Positions 17,008-26,154 of a stretch of DNA of 64,000 nt are shown piece after piece (position 1 is the first letter of the stretch; the number at the start of each line of letters is the position of its first letter). Made by a program: the position numbers and the translations under genes. This DNA is from Spirochaetae bacterium HGW-Spirochaetae-5 (GTDB taxonomy: Bacteria > Spirochaetota > UBA4802 > UBA5550). Where the stretch lies: the NCBI GenBank assembly GCA_002839285.1, contig PGXT01000021.1, positions 1 to 64,000 of the forward strand, written 5' to 3'. The notes below the pieces were generated by a model, which worked only from the letters and a program-made list of their open reading frames with translations, did no database searches and was not told the origin of the DNA.

Positions 17008-18093
17008 ATGGAAAAAAATAAAGGCTTATCACCGGATAATAATGCTGTAAGAAAAATTGTTTTCCCTGTTAAACTCGGTATCGAACCAATGCAGAGACTT
17101 CTTATTGCAGATTTTGCAGATGATGTCGAGTATGAAGCTTTGGAACCACAATTGTTTAATGACAGTATTAATGGAAAGGGATTGCGGGTTTTAAGATATC
17201 GAAAGGACAAGAAAGTCGATGTCTATTGGCAGCCTGGCGTATTTGTAGATATAAATACATTTAATATCGGTGCCGGGATTGGAGATTTTGAAGAAGTTGA
17301 AATGAGTGCTTCATGTTTTGAAGTTGATGAATATGGTATAAATCTGCACCTGGCATTTAATGATAAACAAAACCGCACTGTTGAAATGAGAATTAAAGAA
17401 AATACTCCCAACAATAGGCGAATCCGATTCTTGGCACCAGTAGGTAATGACATAGAAAAACCGAAACAATTTTTTCTTGCATATATGCTCGATTTCGATT
17501 TTGTCAAAAAGCGAGGAACATCCTTCTCCGCAAGTATAGGAGATCGGCATTTAAAGCCGGCATCCTTCCCGCTTCTCAGAAATTTTAAAAAAGTTTTTTT
17601 TGCCAGATACTCACTTCGGCCATCCGTTGGAGTAATGAATCCACCCATGAGTATCCCTTTAATATTCGAAAGTCAGTTCCCTGCGATTAAATATGTTGAA
17701 GGTATGAATGTAAGTATTAATAAAAATGGAAATATTGAATCAATTAATAGAGAATATGAAAATATAAATTATGAAATTAAATTTTTTCCGGCATTCCCTA
17801 ATATGCTTGATTTGCAGGATAATCAGCCGGTAAAGGGAAAATGGGAATTTAAAATAGCTCAGGATTTAATTACATCGGGGACATTTTCCCTTAATAATTA
17901 TAATGGTGTTGTGTCTGCTGAAATTGATGTTACAGGTTTATGGAAACCCGTAGGTTTGCCTTTCAGCTTGAATCTGTTTACCAAGATTGCAGGTTTTTTC
18001 AGGAAATGGCCTGCTACATACAAATGGATTGCTACTGTTGATTTTAATGATTCTTTTAAGATGTCGTCCTCCTGGATTAGAAAAGAAAAATAG
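17008..18093 (+). CDS. Conserved-looking hypothetical protein
   Basis: 361 aa, no signal peptide or membrane helix. Composition and alternation (DVYWQPGVFVDINTFNIGAG, VEMSASCFEVDEYGINLHLAF, WEFKIAQDLITSGTFSLNNYNG) suggest mostly beta structure, possibly two lipocalin/CrtC-like barrels, but I do not recognise the family. It starts 21 nt after the hybrid regulator stop and is probably on the same transcript, so its product may serve the pathway that regulator controls. The next gene, an EFR1-type flavodoxin-ferredoxin, follows after 58 nt. Confidence 0.6.
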   Translation: MEKNKGLSPDNNAVRKIVFPVKLGIEPMQRLLIADFADDVEYEALEPQLFNDSINGKGLRVLRYRKDKKVDVYWQPGVFVDINTFNIGAGIGDFEEVEMSASCFEVDEYGINLHLAFNDKQNRTVEMRIKENTPNNRRIRFLAPVGNDIEKPKQFFLAYMLDFDFVKKRGTSFSASIGDRHLKPASFPLLRNFKKVFFARYSLRPSVGVMNPPMSIPLIFESQFPAIKYVEGMNVSINKNGNIESINREYENINYEIKFFPAFPNMLDLQDNQPVKGKWEFKIAQDLITSGTFSLNNYNGVVSAEIDVTGLWKPVGLPFSLNLFTKIAGFFRKWPATYKWIATVDFNDSFKMSSSWIRKEK

Positions 18094-18151
18094 TTTCAAG
18101 AATAGCATAATTGATTAACATTTAAAATTACATCAAACAGGTGCAGCGGTA

Positions 18152-19210
18152 ATGAAGACACAATATAAGCAGCTAACAATATATTATTTTTCAGGTACTG
18201 GAAACGCAAAGCATTGCGCTGCCTGGATTTGCGAAACTGCAGATAGACTCGGCATTAAGTCTGATATGATTGATATAAGCAAAACAGAAGTCGGAAGCAT
18301 TATTCCACCATCTGCCGGAACCTTAGTAGGATTCTGCTCCCCTACACATGGATTTCACTTTCCGGAAATAACACGGAAATTCATCTTCAGGTTTCCGTCT
18401 ACTGCAGGTGCTGATGCTTTTGTTCTAAACACACGTGCCGGCGTGAGGTTGTTTAAAATTGTTATCCCCGGACTAAGCGGAGTGCTTCACTACATCTCTT
18501 CAATAATTCTGATGACCAAAGGATACCGCATAACAGGACTTATTCCTGTTGATTTACCGTCAAACTGGATTTCACTTCATCCGGCAATTGAACAAGCGGG
18601 AACAGAGATCATCTATGAGAAACAGAAGATCAAAGTAACCGGATTTGCCGAAAAAATACTGACCGGAAGGCCGGTATATCGCGCACTGTATGATATAGTG
18701 CAGGATACAATAATTTCACCTGTCACGCTCGGATATATCCTCATTGGCAGATTTTATATATCAAAGTCGTATTTTGCCTCACGGAAATGCAGCAAGTGCA
18801 TGCGCTGTATCAAGGAGTGCCCGGTTAATGCAGTCAGCGTCGTAAACGGAAGAATGTTCTGGTCATGGAAATGCGAAAGCTGCATGCACTGCATGAATAT
18901 CTGTCCCGAAAGAGCCATTGAGACGCCGCACGGATTTATAATCGCTTTTGTTTATATTGTTTCAATTACATCGTCATCAGCAATAACTTATTTTATAACT
19001 AATTTTTACACAGGACCATATCATTCATGGATAAATAATGAACTTATTAGTTTAACCATCATATATGCTCTTGCCCTGCCGTTTTATTTTATAACATACA
19101 GAATCATGCATTATTTAATGCGATTCCGCATTATAGAAAGAATCATGACTTTGACTTCATTAACTCATTTAAAATACTGGGGTAGATATAAAGCTCCCAC
19201 GAAATTCTGA
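18152..19210 (+). CDS. EFR1-type flavodoxin / 4Fe-4S ferredoxin membrane protein
   Basis: 352 aa. An N-terminal flavodoxin-like domain (TIYYFSGTGNAKHCAAWI, the phosphate loop, with LVGFCSPTHGFHFPE) is followed by a two-cluster ferredoxin (CSKCMRCIKECP and CESCMHCMNICP; about 213-250) and two C-terminal membrane helices (about 268-290 and 300-325). This is the EFR1 arrangement found in anaerobes, presumed to pass electrons between flavin and Fe-S centres at the membrane; the partner is unknown. It lies downstream of the hybrid regulator and the 361-aa hypothetical and is likely part of the same run. Confidence 0.82.
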   Translation: MKTQYKQLTIYYFSGTGNAKHCAAWICETADRLGIKSDMIDISKTEVGSIIPPSAGTLVGFCSPTHGFHFPEITRKFIFRFPSTAGADAFVLNTRAGVRLFKIVIPGLSGVLHYISSIILMTKGYRITGLIPVDLPSNWISLHPAIEQAGTEIIYEKQKIKVTGFAEKILTGRPVYRALYDIVQDTIISPVTLGYILIGRFYISKSYFASRKCSKCMRCIKECPVNAVSVVNGRMFWSWKCESCMHCMNICPERAIETPHGFIIAFVYIVSITSSSAITYFITNFYTGPYHSWINNELISLTIIYALALPFYFITYRIMHYLMRFRIIERIMTLTSLTHLKYWGRYKAPTKF

Positions 19211-19286
19211 TGTGATCAGGATTCAGGTGACATTGGTCATATATGCGCAGTAACGTATTATTCGATTTTTTACAGGAGATGTAATT

Positions 19287-19982
19287 GTGAAACAAGAGAA
19301 AGTACAGATAGGAAATATTCCAGCAGTTTTATATGGATCAAATCAGGATAAGGTCTATTTGTTTGTTCATGGAAAACATTCAAATAAAGAGGAGGCCGTG
19401 GATTTTGCAGGCATAGCGGAAAACTCCGGATATCAGGTGTTGAGTTTCGATTTGCCGGAACACGGTGAACGTAAAGGGCAGGAGTATAAATGTACAGTTC
19501 AAAACGGAATCAACGATTTAGTTATAGTATATACATTTATTATAAACAAATACAAGAGTATTTCTTTATATGCTTGTAGTCTTGGGGCTTATTTTAGTTT
19601 AGCTGCTTTTAAGAATATAGAATTTAGAAACTCTCTTTTTATCTCTCCAATTCTTGATATGGAAAGACTGATACAGAATATGATGATCTGGTCAAATACA
19701 ACTGAAGATGAATTAAAAAAGAGAGGAGAAATTGAAACATCATTCGGAGAGACTCTATCCTGGGATTATTATCAGTTTGTTAAAAATCATCCGATTGAAA
19801 AATGGAATAATAAAACATTTATTTTGTATGGCGGGAATGATAATCTCACAGAAAGAGATGTTCTTAATTCCTTTGCAGAAAAATATAAATGTAATGTGGA
19901 TATCTTCGATGGTGGAGAACATTATTTTCATACGCCTGAGCAATTGGGATATCTTGGTAACTGGGTAAGAAAGGTGATTTAA
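19287..19982 (+). CDS. Alpha/beta-hydrolase
   Basis: 231 aa, single alpha/beta-hydrolase domain, no signal peptide. VYLFVHGKHSNKEEA is the oxyanion HG region, and the nucleophile elbow reads ACSLGAYFS, where the first Gly of GxSxG is Ala (the Ser is kept). The acid is probably the Asp in YGGNDNLTERD and the base the His in GGEHYFHTPEQ. It is a serine esterase or acyl-hydrolase of unknown substrate. GGAGATG precedes the GTG/AAA start region; the ATT-GTG start is taken from the track. Confidence 0.75.
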   Translation: MKQEKVQIGNIPAVLYGSNQDKVYLFVHGKHSNKEEAVDFAGIAENSGYQVLSFDLPEHGERKGQEYKCTVQNGINDLVIVYTFIINKYKSISLYACSLGAYFSLAAFKNIEFRNSLFISPILDMERLIQNMMIWSNTTEDELKKRGEIETSFGETLSWDYYQFVKNHPIEKWNNKTFILYGGNDNLTERDVLNSFAEKYKCNVDIFDGGEHYFHTPEQLGYLGNWVRKVI

Positions 19983-20040
19983 TATCAGCTTCTGGTCTTG
20001 CACCAGCGGAGTTAGCTTGTAAAGTTAATTTAAAGATCTC

Positions 20041-20069
20041 TTGACTTTCAGTTATAGTTCATTTATAAG
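20041..20069 (+). promoter_or_regulatory. Predicted sigma-70-type promoter of the zinc-ribbon gene
   Basis: TTGACT (20041-20046), a 17-nt spacer and TATAAG (20064-20069), about 120 nt upstream of the ATG at 20191. Confidence 0.5.
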
Positions 20070-20190
20070 TTATTTCAATAAACAATAGTTGTGAGAAATT
20101 TCAGGTAATTATTATGGATAAATAATTAATAAAATTACTTATTTGAAGCAGTTATAATTCTTTTGATTCACTCTTTATGAGGCTGATATT

Positions 20191-20499
20191 ATGGAAATGT
20201 ATTCAAGGTCTTGCCCTAATTGTTCTGGTAATCCTGTAAATATTTTTGCTCAAATTTCTGAAGCAGATAATCCAAAAAAATGTAAAACATGTAACGGTGA
20301 GGGCAAATTATATTATGTTGATGGTTCTTTAGTATCTAAAGAAATTTTTCGTGAAATTAATATTTTTGTAATGTCGGAAAAGGATAATTCTATAAGCAGT
20401 AATGAAAAAATATGTTACAGATGTGGTATTGGTCTTGATCCGGATTTTGAAGATGCTTATGATGGCTGTTGTTCAGAATGTTACGATTCGGGGACTTAA
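20191..20499 (+). CDS. Small zinc-ribbon protein
   Basis: 102 aa with four CxxC knuckles (CPNC, CKTC, CYRC, CSEC) in two pairs, enough to bind two Zn ions. The CKTCNGEGKLYYVDG stretch resembles the cysteine-rich repeat of DnaJ-like zinc fingers. It is cytosolic, without other domains. The start follows ATGAGGCTG. It may be an adaptor or nucleic-acid-binding protein; no function can be assigned from the sequence. Confidence 0.6.
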   Translation: MEMYSRSCPNCSGNPVNIFAQISEADNPKKCKTCNGEGKLYYVDGSLVSKEIFREINIFVMSEKDNSISSNEKICYRCGIGLDPDFEDAYDGCCSECYDSGT

Positions 20500-20982
20500 A
20501 TATATTTTTATTCTTTTTTATTACCGATGCTGATGTATACTTTTTGTAAACCCACACTCCTAAGTTAATCAACAATGAAATCCCTCCGACCGGCTGCCAG
20601 ATTCCGGTAAAGGCCTCTCCATCTGCAAGTCTCTTCGGCTAATTCATTCTCTAAAAAAATTTTCAAGTAAATATCTTTAACTCGAGACTTTATGTTTTAA
20701 ATTTAACTATTACGCGACGACTTTCTCGACCTTATTATTTGAAAAATCAAAATAATTTTACTTGTCCGGTTGTTCAGGTAACCGTTTGCATATTGAATTT
20801 TTTTGAAATCTGTTTCTGCTGCATACGATAACTGCTCGGGATTTAATCTCCAGTGATGTCTCTATGTGACAAAGCTGGTATATGACCGCTGAATTAAAAA
20901 TATATTTGAAAAACTGTAAGGTGGTTCTATATAATGTCTTTGTTGATTTGAATGTCATTATAAAGTATTTAAGGATTTATCG
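20500..20982. other. Intergenic region without recognisable gene
   Basis: The 483 bp between the zinc-ribbon and YfiM-like genes hold only short ORFs with no family resemblance. No strong hairpin, tRNA or repeat is evident. Confidence 0.5.
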
Positions 20983-22005
20983 GTGAGAACAAGTTCTGTT
21001 TTGAAAAGATTTTACAGCGGTTTAATTTCTGCAGTATTACTGTTTATTATAACAGTCGTTTTAGCAGAGATTCCGGGTAAAGCCGAATTGAACGATGTCG
21101 ATATATTAAACAAAGATCAGGTCATTATCAATGAAGTTGATGATGGTTCAGCGGGGGATGACTTTTTTTCTAAAGATCTGACTCGCGGGTGTACCTTGGG
21201 ATTACTAATACCTTCAACATTATTTCTCGGAATTAAATCCTGGGATTGGGGTGAAAGCAACAATCCAAAAGTTGCAGATGAAGGATGGTTTGGCAGAGAT
21301 ACTGTTTTCGGCGGTGCAGATAAAGCCGGACATTTTTTTGCCCACTATGCACTGCAAAGAGTAACATATTCTATATTTGATTGGACCGAAAGCGGTGATG
21401 ACCGTAAGTGGGCTTATTCTCTGGGATCATCTTTGGCTGTGGGGATGTTTATTGAGATTGGAGATTCATTTTCAGATTACGGCTTAAGTGTTGAAGATAT
21501 TGTGATGGATTGCACCGGTATCTTAACAGGGGCTATGCTCGATTATTCCCCTATTCTCGATGGCTTTTTCGGATTCAGTGTGGAATATGTTCCGACAAAA
21601 GGTTTTATAGCAAAGGCTGATAATAATGACCTGGTCAAATCCTATGTCGATTTTGTGAATGATTACAGCGGTTGGCAGTATATGCTTAATTTTAAAATTG
21701 CAGGTTTCAGAAATTTAGGTTTTGATGTTCCGCTCATTCTGAGATTGCTCAGCGTAGATGTCGGGTGGTATACAAAAGGGTATTCGGTAAATGATACCGG
21801 TAAATATTCAATTCCGAAGGAGGAGTGGGAGAGAAACCTTTTTGTCGGAATTTCAATCAATTCTGCTCAGGTAGTTGCCGAGATGTGGCCTTCGGAGTAC
21901 AGAAATAAAGGATATAAGGTAATTCATACAACGCTGCAGTATTACCATTTGCCATATGAACGTCTTCCGGTGCCGACAAGATATGTCAGGGATCTCAATG
22001 AATAA
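20983..22005 (+). CDS. YfiM-like (DUF2279-type) exported protein
   Basis: 340 aa from a GTG start, with a signal peptide or membrane anchor (LKRFYSGLISAVLLFIITVVLA). The core DKAGHFFAHYALQR, followed about 50 residues later by EIGDSFSDYGLSVEDIVMD and GAMLDYSP, follows the pattern of YfiM/DUF2279 periplasmic proteins. In these the conserved Asp-Lys-His face of membrane-like helices resembles VanZ/PAP2 proteins. The C-terminal 130 residues are beta-rich (LILRLLSVDVGWYTKG, VVAEMWPSEYRNKGYK). Probably envelope-located; biochemical role unknown. Confidence 0.6.
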   Translation: MRTSSVLKRFYSGLISAVLLFIITVVLAEIPGKAELNDVDILNKDQVIINEVDDGSAGDDFFSKDLTRGCTLGLLIPSTLFLGIKSWDWGESNNPKVADEGWFGRDTVFGGADKAGHFFAHYALQRVTYSIFDWTESGDDRKWAYSLGSSLAVGMFIEIGDSFSDYGLSVEDIVMDCTGILTGAMLDYSPILDGFFGFSVEYVPTKGFIAKADNNDLVKSYVDFVNDYSGWQYMLNFKIAGFRNLGFDVPLILRLLSVDVGWYTKGYSVNDTGKYSIPKEEWERNLFVGISINSAQVVAEMWPSEYRNKGYKVIHTTLQYYHLPYERLPVPTRYVRDLNE

Positions 22006-22008
22006 GTT

Positions 22009-22680
22009 TTATTCAGGATCTCCATTCACACAGCCGGTGCGTCCGAAAACTATCCCCAGCAGGATAAATACAACTATAGAAACTAATGCATAGCCAATGA
22101 TGCCGATATTCCGTACTTGCATATTCGCCAAAGGGACGCCGATCAATCCCGCGAGACTTAAAATCCCGCTGATAAACATGAAAACCCGTACGGCTGTCTC
22201 TAATCTATTTCCTTTGAAAACAGGTGCAGCAAAGAGCATTGAAATGGCAAAGAACCAGTCCCATGCCAGGATATCTAATGCATAAACCACTGATGGCCAT
22301 TTAAAAGAAAACAAAAATGGAGCACATGTCAATCCGGAAGCTTCGATAGGATGACTTACCGACAGAATGACAAAATGAACGCTGGATGTAATACCTGTAA
22401 GAATAATCATAAAGACAAGTGCTATAAGACTGTATACCTTGACCTCGGACGATGCGTAGGCATGAACTGCGATCATGCTGATGGTTAATAGTAGAGCTAT
22501 GAGAATGATCAGAAGTTCCATAATCGTGAAATATGGATTACCGATCGGGTCCATGGGTGACTTGAGAGAGAGAAAACCAAGAATCGTAGTTATTGCGTAT
22601 GCCACAAGAAGGATGGACACTGACAAAGTTGAGATTATTCCGATTGCACGGTGCTGAGGTGTGAAACTTTCATGGGACAT
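22009..22680 (-). CDS. Hypothetical seven-helix membrane protein
   Basis: About 223 aa from the ATG at 22680, preferred because GAGG lies upstream, whereas the track start at 22719 has no ribosome site. Around seven hydrophobic segments span the whole chain (LSVSILLVAYAITTILGFL, FTIMELLIILIALLLTISMI, VYSLIALVFMIILTGITSS, and so on) with short loops, one of them WDWFFAISMLFAAP. No family is recognised. It converges on the YfiM-like gene with a 3-nt gap between the stops. No partner genes suggest a role. Confidence 0.6.
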   Translation of the reverse strand: MSHESFTPQHRAIGIISTLSVSILLVAYAITTILGFLSLKSPMDPIGNPYFTIMELLIILIALLLTISMIAVHAYASSEVKVYSLIALVFMIILTGITSSVHFVILSVSHPIEASGLTCAPFLFSFKWPSVVYALDILAWDWFFAISMLFAAPVFKGNRLETAVRVFMFISGILSLAGLIGVPLANMQVRNIGIIGYALVSIVVFILLGIVFGRTGCVNGDPE

Positions 22681-22904
22681 TTTATTATCATCCTCTTTCT
22701 TAAATAGTGTAAATCGCATATGGACATAGCTGCTGCAAAATTACATTAATATACACAGGAGTTCCATTGAGTTTACAGAACTTTATACTGAATTATTCAA
22801 ATAGGTCAAATATATTTCTATCTCGATATAACGGGGAAATTATTCAGCTCAGAATAATTAGAAAAGTAAGTGATAAAAAATATGCATCATAATTCATTTG
22901 GCGC

Positions 22905-22949
22905 TCACCAGAAAAATACCGTCATATTTGTGCGGAATTTTTCTGGTGA
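22905..22949 (-). terminator. Hairpin terminator of the export operon
   Basis: TCACCAGAAAAAT and ATTTTTCTGGTGA form a perfect 13-bp stem 16 nt downstream of the ABC ATPase stop codon, the last gene of the minus-strand operon. Confidence 0.65.
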
Positions 22950-22965
22950 TCTATTTCCTTAGTAC

Positions 22966-23733
22966 TTATAAACCCATCTCAAGAAGCCATTGGGTAAGTT
23001 TTTCTTCTCTTGATTTAATGTCTCCCGATTCTCCACTGCATTTTCCCAGTTTTTTATCTGCAACAATCCGGCCATCGAGCATAAAAAGTACACGCTCTGT
23101 TTTTGAAGCAACTCTGGCATCGTGAGTAACCAATAATATTGATGTACCTGATTTGTTAATTTCTTCAAGAAGTTCCATAATTTCACCGGCTGATTTTGTG
23201 TTCAAAGCACCTGTAGGTTCATCTCCAAATATTATATCAGGATTGTTAATCAGTGCCCTGCAGATTCCTGCCCTTTGAAGCTGCCCGCCGGATGCCTGAG
23301 TTATATCATTATCTGCAAGTCCGGCAATACCGGTTTTCTCCATCAATTCACGGGCTTTTTTATTTATCAGCTTGCGGCTTGTGCTTTTCGCCATATACCC
23401 GGTCATGATGATATTGTCAAAAATTGATAGATTTTTCAGAAGGTGACTGTGCTGGAATATAAATCCCATTTTATTCAGTCTTAAGCCCGACAACTCTTTT
23501 TCAGTTAAGGTGGAGAGTTCCCGGCCGTTAAATAAAACTTTTCCGGAGGTCATTCTGTCCATTCCGCTTATGTTATATAACAATGTTGATTTTCCTGAAC
23601 CGGAGGGCCCCATAATCGAGACGAATTCGCCCCGTCCAATCTGGATGTTGATATCTTTTAAAATCTGCAGTTCGTTCTGTTTTCCAATAACATATTTTTT
23701 GTTCAGATTTTTTGCTTCTAATAAAATTTCCAT
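22966..23733 (-). CDS. ABC transporter ATP-binding protein (LolD/MacB family)
   Basis: 255 aa with Walker A GPSGSGKST, Q-loop FIFQHSHLL, signature SGGQLQRAGICRAL (SGGQ) and Walker B IIFGDEPTGAL, as in the MacB/LolD class that energises FtsX-type permeases. About 30 C-terminal residues (KCSGESGDIKSREEKLTQWL) extend beyond the usual domain. It is the last gene of the six-gene TetR operon, 61 nt after the permease, and surely its partner. The transported substrate is unknown; this class moves peptides, lipids or antibiotics out of the inner membrane rather than importing them. Confidence 0.9.
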   Translation of the reverse strand: MEILLEAKNLNKKYVIGKQNELQILKDINIQIGRGEFVSIMGPSGSGKSTLLYNISGMDRMTSGKVLFNGRELSTLTEKELSGLRLNKMGFIFQHSHLLKNLSIFDNIIMTGYMAKSTSRKLINKKARELMEKTGIAGLADNDITQASGGQLQRAGICRALINNPDIIFGDEPTGALNTKSAGEIMELLEEINKSGTSILLVTHDARVASKTERVLFMLDGRIVADKKLGKCSGESGDIKSREEKLTQWLLEMGL

Positions 23734-23794
23734 AATAATTCTCCTTTATTTTACAGTCATATAAGTTTTCGGCAGCTCTGTTTTTCACCGCCGG

Positions 23795-26137
23795 TTATTC
23801 TGCTACTATCTCCGATATACTTGATTTTTTAATCCCGGTAATGCTTATCGCACTTGTAATGGTTACACTTATGATCAGCAGAAGAGGAAGAATTAGATAT
23901 GCCTGTACAGTATTGATTATAAATCTGATTTGAGAGGCTCCCATAAAAGACCATATCATGCTGATTATATTCTGTCCTGCTGTGTTGGAAAAAACTGTTC
24001 CAAGTATTATACCTGAAGTGAGCAGGAGCAGCGATCTGGTTATATATTGTATTCTGATTTGATGTAGAGAAACTCCCAGGCTTTTCATAATGGCTATCTG
24101 CGAAGAATCTCCGGCAATGAGCATTTTTAAGAACAGCGAGGTAATAAGAACTGATACAGCTAAACCTACAGACACCGAAACAATAGTAACCTTCTTTATC
24201 TGTTCGATTGTATTTCCCATGGTCTGCTTTAAATAGCCTTCAAGGTCCGTTATTCTTGCCGGATAAAAAGAGTCAGAGTATTCACGAACCTTCTCTGCAG
24301 CATTGATTCCCGTATTCAGATCGAGGCTGACGGTGTACCAGAGTACAGCATTTTTATTGAAAGGGAGTGCAGCCTTTGCCGTTTTTCCTCCGTTGGTAAC
24401 ATCCTGATAAATCCCGCAAATACGCATCTCCTTGTTCTTTCCGTCCACAATCAGCATAAGCTTATCACCTGTTTTTTTATTCATCTCTCTGTTGTTTAAA
24501 TATGAAAGAGCAATCTCATCTGCCGTTTCAGGTGCCCTCCCTTCCAGATAGTCCAGCGGGAAAAGCGAAAAATCTCCGGTTTCAATATTAATATTTTCTT
24601 CTGCACCTTCGTTGTTGATCATGATAAAGCGTGAGGTAACTTTTGGCGAAAATCGTTTAACATCTGAATCTCCGCTTATCCGGGCAACCATGCTTTCAAA
24701 TCTTTCAGCAATATTATCTGATTGTCGCAGGTCTATCCTTATATCACTCCTGCCTATCCCCATATATGAAATAAACGCAGTGGACTTTATTGTATTTAAA
24801 AAATGTACCGGTATAATAGTAAAAGATGTGCAGAAGAAAAAGACAATACATAGCAGTGCGTACATTCTGAATCGCTGTAGAATATCCCTTGCTCCTAAAA
24901 AAACATTTACAGGTGTTATACGGCTGTTTTTAAGATGCAGCAATCTGTTTATTTTTAGTGAGTCTCCGCTGTTTCCTGAACGAAGAGCTTCAATAGCTGT
25001 GATCCGGTTAAATCTCCTCAGTATTATAACACATGATAAAAAAACAATCATGGAAATAATACCGGCAGCTCCCATGGGGATAATCTGCTGTATAAAAATT
25101 TTAGGGGCATTACCTATATACATAAGCATGTTTGAAGTGAAAAAATGATTTAAGAATAGCGATGCGATATAACCGGTAAGTGATGCCAGGGCTCCCATGG
25201 CGGCATATTTTAGAAGGTATATTTTTCTGATATCGTTCCTGGATATCCCTATCGCCTTTAATACACCTATTTCTCTGTAGTCCTCTTCAATTGATGATAG
25301 TATTGTAAATCTCAGGCAGAGAATTGCAATTATCATAAGGAGTAAGCTTAGAATGATTACTACTCCTGATACAATACCATCGGTCAGTCCATTAAGAACT
25401 TTGAAAAGGTTGTAGTCTACCGATGGTCCTTTCCCCGGCAGGCCGGAGGATAGATATGATTTGCTGAAATCATCCGCCATTTTCAGATCATGGAGCAGAA
25501 ATTCAATCAGGTATTCCTTTTCATGAAAAGTAGTCTGTATCATCTGATAATCTGTATTACTCACCAGAAACCTTTTTGAGTGAACGATTGACGGGTTCAT
25601 CTGCGCATCCCTGATAAATGCGGATATGGTGAATTTTATGTTAGAAGATTTATTGGAAAGTGATACTTTATCCCCTATTTTCATATTTTTCTGCTGCATA
25701 TAGTAGACCGGAACAGCAATTTCTCCTGCAGATATATTGATAATATTGTTGTTCATATCCAGGAGGAAATCAAAAGACTTGTTCTGTGTAACAAAGCTTA
25801 TATCCATTATGCTGTTCTCTTCCGGCTTTTGAGACTCACCAAGATAAAGATCTGATCCGTCGATTGTAATCATCTCAACAGTCTGCTGTTCTTTAACCAT
25901 ACTGTTTGAAGCAGACCAGTTATCAATTTTAAGCTGGTCAAGTTCTCCTGAGTGCATCTGCACAAAATGCGGCACCTTAGATATGGAGAAAAGTGAGTTC
26001 AATGAATTGCTTAATTCTACAATCAGATTTGAACCGCTTGAAACAAGCAGTGCTGAAAGCATAATAAATACAAAGACCACTATGGTTACGATTTTTTTTC
26101 GTAGAAAATCTTTTTTCAATATTCTGAATATTATCAT
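23795..26137 (-). CDS. FtsX-family ABC permease (duplicated FtsX domains)
   Basis: 780 aa. The N-terminal helix (VTIVVFVFIMLSALLVSSGS) is followed by a large periplasmic domain (about 40-250), an FtsX helix bundle (about 255-385; REIGVLKAIGISRNDIRKIY), another helix near 430, a second periplasmic domain and a second FtsX bundle (about 660-775; IAIMKSLGVSLHQIRIQY). This is the long two-FtsX layout of exporter permeases related to SalY/MacB. It pairs with the ATPase immediately downstream. No periplasmic HlyD-type adaptor is encoded nearby, so a complete tripartite pump is not shown. Confidence 0.85.
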   Translation of the reverse strand: MIIFRILKKDFLRKKIVTIVVFVFIMLSALLVSSGSNLIVELSNSLNSLFSISKVPHFVQMHSGELDQLKIDNWSASNSMVKEQQTVEMITIDGSDLYLGESQKPEENSIMDISFVTQNKSFDFLLDMNNNIINISAGEIAVPVYYMQQKNMKIGDKVSLSNKSSNIKFTISAFIRDAQMNPSIVHSKRFLVSNTDYQMIQTTFHEKEYLIEFLLHDLKMADDFSKSYLSSGLPGKGPSVDYNLFKVLNGLTDGIVSGVVIILSLLLMIIAILCLRFTILSSIEEDYREIGVLKAIGISRNDIRKIYLLKYAAMGALASLTGYIASLFLNHFFTSNMLMYIGNAPKIFIQQIIPMGAAGIISMIVFLSCVIILRRFNRITAIEALRSGNSGDSLKINRLLHLKNSRITPVNVFLGARDILQRFRMYALLCIVFFFCTSFTIIPVHFLNTIKSTAFISYMGIGRSDIRIDLRQSDNIAERFESMVARISGDSDVKRFSPKVTSRFIMINNEGAEENINIETGDFSLFPLDYLEGRAPETADEIALSYLNNREMNKKTGDKLMLIVDGKNKEMRICGIYQDVTNGGKTAKAALPFNKNAVLWYTVSLDLNTGINAAEKVREYSDSFYPARITDLEGYLKQTMGNTIEQIKKVTIVSVSVGLAVSVLITSLFLKMLIAGDSSQIAIMKSLGVSLHQIRIQYITRSLLLLTSGIILGTVFSNTAGQNIISMIWSFMGASQIRFIINTVQAYLILPLLLIISVTITSAISITGIKKSSISEIVAE

Positions 26138-26154
26138 ACATAATCGCTCCTTAA

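Noticed and set aside
24612-25148. 178-aa plus-strand ORF
   Set aside because: Antisense to the FtsX permease; no start signal or family resemblance.
22966-26137. Complete MacAB-type tripartite pump
   Set aside because: ATPase and FtsX permease are present but no periplasmic adaptor gene was found; the barrel protein does not resemble TolC.
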